From the NCBI RefSeq assembly GCF_900113315.1, contig NZ_FOZG01000001.1:558001-622000 (forward strand): a stretch of 64,000 bases of DNA, in the 5' to 3' direction. Under the pieces are notes generated by a model. That model worked only from the letters and a program-made list of their open reading frames with translations. It ran no database searches and was not told where the DNA came from. Each line of letters begins with the position of its first letter. The first letter of the stretch is position 1. This DNA comes from Sphingomonas jatrophae (GTDB taxonomy: Bacteria; Pseudomonadota; Alphaproteobacteria; Sphingomonadales; Sphingomonadaceae). Of this stretch, positions 60,413-64,000 are shown in pieces. Made by a program: the position numbers and the translations under genes.

Positions 60413-60766
60413 ATGTCCGATCGACTGATGATGCTCGACGCCGCCGTTCAGGAACTCGGGGACGATTTCAAGCAGTTCGAGCTGCAGATGGAACAGCTGC
60501 TGATGGCGGGCAACGCGCTCGGCATCAAGATCGCGCAGAAGCGGATCGAGCTCGGCATCGCCGCCCCCTACACGCAGGACATGGTGGCCGGTGTGCAGAG
60601 CGCGGTTGCGACCGTCGCCAAGGCACGGGGCGAGTTCGTCGGCGGGCATCTCGCCGCGCTGGTGATGAAGAAGCGCCTGGCCAAGCGCGTCACCTCGTGG
60701 GGTGACTGCTGCGAAGCGCCGCCGCTGCCCAGCGGCCGCGTGGTGACGCTGCGCGAAGTCGCCTGA
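60413..60766 (+). CDS. Hypothetical small helical protein
   Basis: The 117-residue protein is predicted helical in its first 60 residues (MLDAAVQELGDDFKQFELQM), with a MAGVQSAVATVAKA-like middle and a C-terminal CCEAPPLP segment. It has no signal peptide or membrane helix. It follows the HTH-anchor gene and precedes a membrane-protein gene. No family recognised. The start ATG at 60413 is followed by typical codons, and AGG lies upstream. Confidence 0.6.
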   Translation: MSDRLMMLDAAVQELGDDFKQFELQMEQLLMAGNALGIKIAQKRIELGIAAPYTQDMVAGVQSAVATVAKARGEFVGGHLAALVMKKRLAKRVTSWGDCCEAPPLPSGRVVTLREVA

Positions 60767-60818
60767 ATCGACGCGATCATGGTTGACCGGTCGCGGTAAG
60801 ACGCGCGACCGGTCGGTC

Positions 60819-61244
60819 ATGCTCCGCATCCAGGCATTCCTGCTTCTCTTCGTCGTCACCATTGTCATCGCTCTCCTGAAAGGGAGCCGCGAGGAGCGCG
60901 CCACCGCGTGCATCCTCGTCGGCGCGGCGGTGGCGACGGGATTGGTCATGCAGCCGCTGCCCAGCAGAGGCGTCACCTTCGATCTGGGCGTGTTCCTGGT
61001 CGATCTGACGACCTGGCTGCTGCTCGTGGCGCTGATGTGTCGATCGGATCGCTTGTGGCTTATTTTGATGGTCGCGCTGCAAAACGCGGTGTTGCTATTT
61101 CACGCGATGAAGGCCGTCGCGCCGGACATTCTCGCGCGCTTCTATTGGGATTACACCGCGGGCTGGAGTTGGGCGATGCTGCTGCTGTTGCTCGCCTCGA
61201 CGGTGAGGACGATGCGAGCGCGGCGAACGACGCCGACCTGCTGA
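60819..61244 (+). CDS. Small multi-pass membrane protein
   Basis: The 141-residue product has four predicted membrane helices (about 1-20, 29-47, 52-73, 108-127) and no recognised family motif. The ATG at 60819 is the first sensible methionine; an upstream TTG in frame at 60783 is less likely. Its 3' part overlaps the start of the RadC-like gene in another frame (61169-61244), which argues for a compact operon. Confidence 0.55.
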   Translation: MLRIQAFLLLFVVTIVIALLKGSREERATACILVGAAVATGLVMQPLPSRGVTFDLGVFLVDLTTWLLLVALMCRSDRLWLILMVALQNAVLLFHAMKAVAPDILARFYWDYTAGWSWAMLLLLLASTVRTMRARRTTPTC

Positions 61245-61819
61245 CCGACCTGCTCGCGCCGCTCGGCGGCGACGAGGCGCGGGCAGAGGCGGACCGCCTG
61301 CTGCATCGGTACGGCACGCTCGCCCGGGTTCTCGACGCGGTCGCGCAGGACGGCTGCGGCCGACGCCCGGCGGAGACGGTCCGCCTTCTCTCGGCCCACC
61401 GCCGCGCGATGCTCCACGTCCTCGCCAGTGAGATGGTCGAGCGGCCGCTGCTCGGCAGCACCGCCGCGATCGGGCGCTATCTTCTCGCGCGGCTGGGCGG
61501 CGCGGTTGCCGAGCAGCTGTGGGTCCTCCACCTCGATGCCAAGCTGCGGCTGATCGGCAGCCCCACCGTCTTCCTCGGCTGCGTGGACGAGGTGCCGATC
61601 TTCCCGCGCGAGATCGCACGGCGCTCACTCGATCTCGGTGCGACGGGCGTGGTGCTGGCGCACAATCATCCATCCGGAGATCTTTCGGCCAGCGAGCAGG
61701 ACCGCGCCTCCACCGCGCGGATGCGGGACATCCTTGCCGGTCTCGCCATCGAACTGCACGACCACCTGATCGTCTCCCGATCCGGCTGGATGAGCATGCG
61801 CTCGGCAGGTCTGCTGTGA
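61169..61819 (+). CDS. RadC-family JAB/MPN-domain protein
   Basis: The 216-residue protein carries a helix-hairpin-helix-like N-terminus (LLTDLLAPLGGDEA) and a JAB/MPN metalloprotein core. The JAMM-type motif HNHPSGDLSASEQD is intact, with the acidic residue upstream in VDEVPIF. RadC proteins are common near mobile or defence-related genes; their biochemical role is unsettled. The start is uncertain: the likely TTG at 61169 lies inside the preceding gene, and no ATG is available in frame before the conserved region. GAG precedes the TTG. Confidence 0.8.
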   Translation: MGDAAAVARLDGEDDASAANDADLLTDLLAPLGGDEARAEADRLLHRYGTLARVLDAVAQDGCGRRPAETVRLLSAHRRAMLHVLASEMVERPLLGSTAAIGRYLLARLGGAVAEQLWVLHLDAKLRLIGSPTVFLGCVDEVPIFPREIARRSLDLGATGVVLAHNHPSGDLSASEQDRASTARMRDILAGLAIELHDHLIVSRSGWMSMRSAGLL

Positions 61820-61868
61820 TCCGCCGGCCTTCGCCTTACCTCGTACCTTCATCGCATTGGGCTGATCT

Positions 61869-62756
61869 ATGAGCCGGCAAGCAGCCGTGAGCGTCACATC
61901 GGCGGATTTCGTCCGTCGCTTCGGGACATGGCAGGATCGGGCCAAGAACGAGACGATCTTCGTCACCCACCATGGCCGGTGCAAGCACGTCATGCTGTCG
62001 CTGGCCACGTATGAAGAGCTGGTCGCGGAACAGCGCGGTCAGGTCAGCGCAGCGAGCGACAGCGCGCGGCTGGAGACGATGATCACGCAGCTGGACGGCG
62101 GCTTCGTGGCACTCGACAAGGAGATGGTCGTCACCGAGATCAATCCGGCCGCCTGCCTGTTCTTCCGCGTGACGCGCCCCGCGGTGCTCGGCCGTGCGCT
62201 GGGCGAGGAACTGCCCGAACTGCAGCATTCGGTGGTGCGCGCGCATCTCGCCCGCGCGGTCGCGGCGGGGGAGGTCACCAGTTGCGAGCTGCCCGCCGTC
62301 AGCCATCCGGGTGAGTGGCTCCGCTGCACGGTCTTCCCTTATGGGGAGGGGGCCGCCTGCCTGCTGCGCAACATCACCAGCGATCAGCACGCCCGCACGA
62401 ACTTCCAGCATCAGGAGGCGCTAAACCAGGCGCTGCACGCAACCGGCCAGATCGCCTGCGCGAGGCTGAGCGTGCGCGGCACCTTCACCTTCGTCGAGCC
62501 GGATTTCGCCGCGATGGTCGGCCTGGTGCCGGAAGCGCTCGAACAGGTGCGGCTGACCGACATCCTGCCGGTCGCGCGCCGGTCACAGGCGGCGAGCCAC
62601 CTTGATGCGGTGCTGGGCGGCGGGGCGCCGCACGGCTTCGATACCGTGCTGCTGGTCAACGACGCAGCCGAACTGCCGGTCAGGATCGGCCTCGCGCCGC
62701 TTCGTCGCGGCCATGCGATCGATGGCGCGACGGTGGTGGCGCGGTCGCTCCGCTGA
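61869..62756 (+). CDS. Phd/YefM antitoxin-like domain fused to tandem PAS domains
   Basis: The 295-residue protein begins with a Phd/YefM-like fold (about 1-55) with VTSADFVRRFGTWQDRA and HHGRCKHVMLSLATYEELV, as in the DNA-binding part of type II antitoxins. A PAS domain (about 65-170) and a second PAS-like domain (about 185-290) follow. No toxin gene lies directly downstream, and there is no kinase or cyclase output, so DNA binding through the Phd part may be the output. It stands apart from the RadC-like gene by 49 bases. Function unknown. Confidence 0.78.
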   Translation: MSRQAAVSVTSADFVRRFGTWQDRAKNETIFVTHHGRCKHVMLSLATYEELVAEQRGQVSAASDSARLETMITQLDGGFVALDKEMVVTEINPAACLFFRVTRPAVLGRALGEELPELQHSVVRAHLARAVAAGEVTSCELPAVSHPGEWLRCTVFPYGEGAACLLRNITSDQHARTNFQHQEALNQALHATGQIACARLSVRGTFTFVEPDFAAMVGLVPEALEQVRLTDILPVARRSQAASHLDAVLGGGAPHGFDTVLLVNDAAELPVRIGLAPLRRGHAIDGATVVARSLR

Positions 62757-62762
62757 GCCGGT

Positions 62763-62796
62763 CGGCCCGCCTGGCGCTCGTATGCCGGGCGGGCCG
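62763..62796. terminator. Bidirectional hairpin between convergent genes
   Basis: CGGCCCGCC (62763-62771) and GGCGGGCCG (62788-62796) form a perfect 9-bp stem with a 16-base loop. It lies between the Phd-PAS gene and the convergent small membrane-protein gene. No U-run is seen. Confidence 0.5.
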
Positions 62797-62808
62797 TGCA
62801 CGGCTCGG

Positions 62809-62976
62809 TCAGCGCGTGCGCATCGGCTCCGGCGATTGGCCGTCGAGCGGCTCGTGCAGCACTTCGGGCAGGCGATCGGACGGGACGATGCCGCGGTCGC
62901 GCCGCATCCAGGCAAACAGGAAGGATGCCGCCACGACCAGAGTTATGAAGATGACGAGGTTTACCCGAACGTCCAT
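62809..62976 (-). CDS. Small single-helix membrane protein
   Basis: The 55-residue product has one transmembrane helix (about residues 6-26, LVIFITLVVAASFLFAWMRR) followed by a charged tail. GAGG lies upstream of the ATG at 62976. Such small membrane proteins are often missed in annotation. The family is not recognised. It is transcribed in the same direction as the following coiled-coil gene. Confidence 0.55.
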   Translation of the reverse strand: MDVRVNLVIFITLVVAASFLFAWMRRDRGIVPSDRLPEVLHEPLDGQSPEPMRTR

Positions 62977-63075
62977 CGCTGTTTCCCTCAACTGCACGCC
63001 GCCCCCGGCACCTCAGCCTAGCGCGCAAGACCTTAACGATTTGCTGCGCGGCTGGGCGACAGGCTCCGCTCCCGC

Positions 63076-63600
63076 CTAGCTCTCCCACGCATTGAACGCG
63101 TCGGCATAGGCCTGCGCCGCGGCATCTCGGGCATGCTCCAGGTCCGTCCGCTTGCGCTCATGCGCATCGTCCAGCGCCTGCCGCTCGCGGGCCAGCGCCG
63201 CTTCCCGTTCGGCGATCTCCCGGCGAGCTCTTACATGGCGCTCATCCGCCTCGGCTAACGCCGCTTCCGCACGCTCCAAGGCGTCGCGGCTGGGACGCGG
63301 CGCGGAACGGGCGCGCGGTTTGGCGGACGGCCTGCTCTTTCCCCTCGCCTTGGCCGGGGGGTCGGGCGGAAGTGCGGCGATCTGCTCGGCCTCTGTGCCG
63401 CGAAGACGCCGGATCACCTCGCCGGGACGCGCCAGCGGCTCGGCCGTCAGTGCCGGATCGGTGACGATCTCGGCCGCGCCGCGGGCGAACAGATCCTTGT
63501 CGCTGCCCCATGCCTCCAGCGCCGCCTTCTTGGTCCGCGCGGCGACATAGGCATCGTGGAAGCCGATCGGCGTGCGATAGACTTTCAGCGCGCGCGCCAT
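63076..63600 (-). CDS. Unknown protein with C-terminal coiled coil (TolA-like annotation family)
   Basis: The 174-residue protein starts MARALKVYRTPIGFHDAYVA, a conserved N-terminal domain seen in a group of sphingomonad proteins sometimes labelled cell-envelope biogenesis or TolA-like. A basic Pro/Arg/Ala linker (about 80-105) is followed by a long Ala/Glu/Arg coiled coil (about 108-172). No signal peptide or membrane helix is visible, so the TolA label is not supported as function. GGAGGGAAG precedes the ATG at 63600. Confidence 0.65.
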   Translation of the reverse strand: MARALKVYRTPIGFHDAYVAARTKKAALEAWGSDKDLFARGAAEIVTDPALTAEPLARPGEVIRRLRGTEAEQIAALPPDPPAKARGKSRPSAKPRARSAPRPSRDALERAEAALAEADERHVRARREIAEREAALARERQALDDAHERKRTDLEHARDAAAQAYADAFNAWES

Positions 63601-63707
63601 GCCACTTCCCTCCGCGTCCGCTGCTGCAAACCCCGGTAACGGCGGCGGGATCCGAGCCAGCATTGGCGGCGCTTGCGTCGCACCGGCCCGCCCGCCACAA
63701 GCGGGCC

Positions 63708-64000
63708 ATGATCCGCCCTCGCCGCTCGATGCTCTATGTCCCTGGTGACAAGCCGCGCGCCCTTGAAAAGGCGCGCACCCTTCCCGTCGACGGCCTGATC
63801 CTCGACCTGGAGGATGCGGTCGCGCCCGAGAACAAGGCCGTGGCACGCGAGACAGTGGCCGCAGCGCTGAACGGCGGAGGCTATGGCGAACGCGAATGCC
63901 TGCTCCGCCTGAGCGACCCAACCAGCGAGGTCGATCTCGCACTGGCCGACGCGTTGCCGCTCGACGGCATCGTGCTGCCGAAGGTCGAGACCCCGGAGAC
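63708..64000 (+). CDS. HpcH/HpaI-type CoA-ester lyase (citrate lyase beta-like), N-terminal part
   Basis: The first 97 codons of a gene that runs off the window. MIRPRRSMLYVPGDKPRALE, LPVDGLILDLEDAVAPENK and LPLDGIVLPKVETPE match the N-terminal half of the CitE/malyl-CoA lyase-like TIM barrel, with the metal-binding Glu and Asp in LDLEDAV. Such enzymes cleave or form malyl-CoA, methylmalyl-CoA or related esters. The C-terminal half and its specificity residues are outside the window. It is divergent from the coiled-coil gene. Confidence 0.85.
   Translation, partial: MIRPRRSMLYVPGDKPRALEKARTLPVDGLILDLEDAVAPENKAVARETVAAALNGGGYGERECLLRLSDPTSEVDLALADALPLDGIVLPKVETPE

Overview
The window is typical high-GC, densely packed alphaproteobacterial chromosome. 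The gene content points to Sphingomonadales, probably Sphingomonas or a close relative: an Hfq made of two fused Sm domains, HWE-type histidine kinases with single-domain response regulators, a DUF883/holin-like pair, and frequent GTG and TTG starts with stop-start overlaps. There is no integrase, transposase or CRISPR array. One tRNA (Glu, CTC) is present.

Layout. 1-6.7 kb: a cut holin-like gene and a DUF883 membrane protein (minus), then enolase and an SDR (plus), an MHS-type MFS transporter with a DUF1810 gene (minus), and the tandem-domain hfq coupled to hflX. 6.7-16.7 kb: a membrane diguanylate cyclase; a minus-strand run of tatD, a PhnP-like metallo-beta-lactamase-fold gene, a retropepsin-like protease and mazG; a NYN/LOTUS RNA-metabolism protein; ettA; an exported M28 peptidase; a GFA protein; and a glutaminyl-peptide cyclotransferase. 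16.7-20.8 kb: a GH130-like enzyme and a two-part GT4 glycosyltransferase that form a carbohydrate operon, then a small lipoprotein with a strong terminator.

21.0-38.9 kb is the most striking locus. One strand carries an exported TPR-CHAT (caspase-like) protein, a CHASE2-class III nucleotide cyclase, a small exported FecR-like protein, a TpsB/FhaC-type outer-membrane transporter and a 3362-residue TpsA exoprotein. The genes overlap or sit close together, so this looks like an 18-kb operon for a cell-surface filament with its own protease and cyclic-nucleotide signalling enzyme.

39-54.3 kb: cysS, a ThDP enzyme of the acetolactate synthase type with an aldehyde dehydrogenase, a membrane-anchored Popeye-like cyclic-nucleotide-domain protein next to a CpdA-type phosphodiesterase, class II DAHP synthase, tRNA-Glu, a ClC channel, an SLC13 carrier, a Ca2+/H+ antiporter, a CHRD protein and a Crp/Fnr regulator. 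54.3-64 kb is regulatory and accessory: a multi-PAS HWE kinase, a single-domain response regulator coupled to a kinase whose ATP-binding domain looks degenerate, a LuxR-type HTH protein with a membrane anchor, a RadC/JAB protein, a Phd-PAS fusion, several small unknown proteins, and the start of an HpcH/HpaI-type CoA-ester lyase. A possible theme is cyclic-nucleotide and stress signalling: a cyclase, a phosphodiesterase, a membrane CNB protein and a Crp/Fnr regulator all occur in the window. Any functional link between them is inference.
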